From Pseudomonadales bacterium (lineage in GTDB: Bacteria > Pseudomonadota > Gammaproteobacteria > Pseudomonadales > Azotimanducaceae), in NCBI GenBank assembly GCA_028280225.1, contig JANQMF010000086.1:1-64000 (forward strand): a DNA stretch of 64,000 nt, written 5' to 3'. Under the pieces are notes generated by a model. That model searched no databases. It worked only from the letters and a program-made list of their open reading frames with translations, and was not told where the DNA came from. Both the position numbers and the translations under genes were made by a program. Positions 63,367 through 64,000 of this stretch are shown piece by piece (the first letter of the stretch is position 1; each line of letters begins with the position of its first letter).

Positions 63367-64000
63367 ATGACGATTGAAATTGTAAACCACACGGAAAATC
63401 CGGTGGAAATCCGCAACTTTGATAAGCAGCGTTATGTCGATCAGGACTATATGGCCCGGGAATGGCGCCGGGTTTGGCAAAAATCCTGGTTGCTGGCGGG
63501 GCTGGTCAGTGATGTCAAAGATCCGGGAGACTACTTTGTTTTTGACCTGGGGCGGGAACAGATCTTAATCACCCGTACCCGCCAGGGGTCTATTCAGGGT
63601 TTCTATAATGTTTGTCAGCACCGGGGTAACCGCCTGGTCACCACGGAACGTGGACATGCGGATACCTTCCGTTGTGCCTATCATGCCTGGACCTACAATA
63701 TCGACGGTGAGCTGACCATTGTGCCTTACGAGGAACGGTTTGCCCGGGGTGTGCCCTGTGCGGAACGCTCATTGCGCAAAGTTCACACCCAAACCTGGGC
63801 GGGATTTGTCTTTATCAGCATGGATGCCCAGCCTGTATCCCTGGAAGAATACCTGGGGCCGGTGGCGGCGATGCTGGCGCCTTATCGTTTTGAGCACATG
63901 ACCCTGATCGAAGATCAAACGGTGCATCTGGAATGTAATTGGAAAGCGGTGGTAGACAACTTCAGCGAACTCTACCATGTTGACTTTTTGCACCCCCAGC
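63367..64000 (+). CDS. Rieske aromatic-ring-hydroxylating oxygenase alpha subunit, 5' part
   Basis: The gene is cut by the window end after 211 codons. The Rieske 2Fe-2S site is CQHRGNRL then CAYHAW (CxH-x(n)-CxxH) at residues about 83-105. The catalytic domain opens with NWKAVVDNFSELYHVDFLHPQ, in which the Asp and two His would bind mononuclear iron. The ATG 63367 has GGAGG nine bases ahead (63357-63361). Ring-hydroxylating oxygenases insert O2 into aromatic rings, sterols or quaternary amines; substrate cannot be told from this part. Likely co-transcribed with the NTF2-like gene. Confidence 0.88.
   Translation, partial: MTIEIVNHTENPVEIRNFDKQRYVDQDYMAREWRRVWQKSWLLAGLVSDVKDPGDYFVFDLGREQILITRTRQGSIQGFYNVCQHRGNRLVTTERGHADTFRCAYHAWTYNIDGELTIVPYEERFARGVPCAERSLRKVHTQTWAGFVFISMDAQPVSLEEYLGPVAAMLAPYRFEHMTLIEDQTVHLECNWKAVVDNFSELYHVDFLHPQ

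Overview
The window reads as a chromosomal segment of a Gram-negative gammaproteobacterium, probably a marine or aquatic relative of the Pseudomonadales (Spongiibacteraceae/Halieaceae-like). Two conserved blocks support this. The first is DUF2069-wrbA-arsC / yihY-tlpA / slt-proS (34.2-39.7 kb). The second is aspS-yebC-ruvCAB-tolQRAB-pal-cpoB-queE-queC-tRNA-Lys (41.5-53.1 kb), in the same order as in Pseudomonas. The accessory catabolic genes (paired acyl-CoA dehydrogenases, enoyl-CoA hydratase, LLM flavoprotein, PhyH oxygenase, ThDP enzyme, Rieske oxygenase) fit an organism that oxidises complex lipids or cyclic substrates, but no substrate can be named from sequence.

Layout. 0-2.4 kb: a truncated VOC gene, a methyltransferase, and a WYL regulator with two near-identical palindromic operators facing a small ORF. 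2.3-7.5 kb: a five-gene minus-strand operon, oppA-oppB-oppC-LLM-phyH, without ATPase genes. 7.5-10.6 kb: glucokinase, enoyl-CoA hydratase, and a CHAD-like protein. 10.65-11.24 kb: a thioredoxin-fold gene interrupted by an in-frame TGA in a UxxC motif with a bSECIS-like hairpin, so almost certainly a selenoprotein. 11.4-20.7 kb: an eight-gene, tightly overlapping operon: TRAP T-component lipoprotein, TRAP SBP, small and large TRAP permeases, MlaC-like, MlaA-like, HpnN/MMPL-type RND, and LtaS/sulfatase-like protein. 20.7-34.2 kb: a five-PAS GGDEF/EAL protein, YjbQ, paired acyl-CoA dehydrogenases, DUF523/DUF1722, a ThDP enzyme, a TPR lipoprotein, a TIGR03084-type protein, and an NhaC antiporter. 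34.2-53.1 kb: conserved housekeeping blocks, with an HU protein carrying a histone-H1-like tail. 53.1-61.3 kb: an accessory region after tRNA-Lys with strong hairpins, a protein joining a sigma-70 region 2 to an XRE helix-turn-helix, a large M60-like protein whose HExxH has become HGFGH, and a Bap-like adhesin with three copies of an unrecognised repeat. 61.3-64 kb: SelO, an NTF2-like protein, and a truncated Rieske oxygenase.

The strongest discovery candidates are these: (1) the UGA-decoded UxxC selenoprotein; (2) the TRAP operon that carries Mla-type lipid-transfer proteins but none of the MlaFEDB ATPase parts, which suggests an ion-gradient-coupled lipid or hydrophobic-ligand pathway across the envelope; (3) the sigma2-XRE hybrid next to the M60-like and Bap-like surface proteins. 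No tRNA-Sec, selA, selB or selD, no CRISPR array, no insertion sequence and no rRNA gene was seen.
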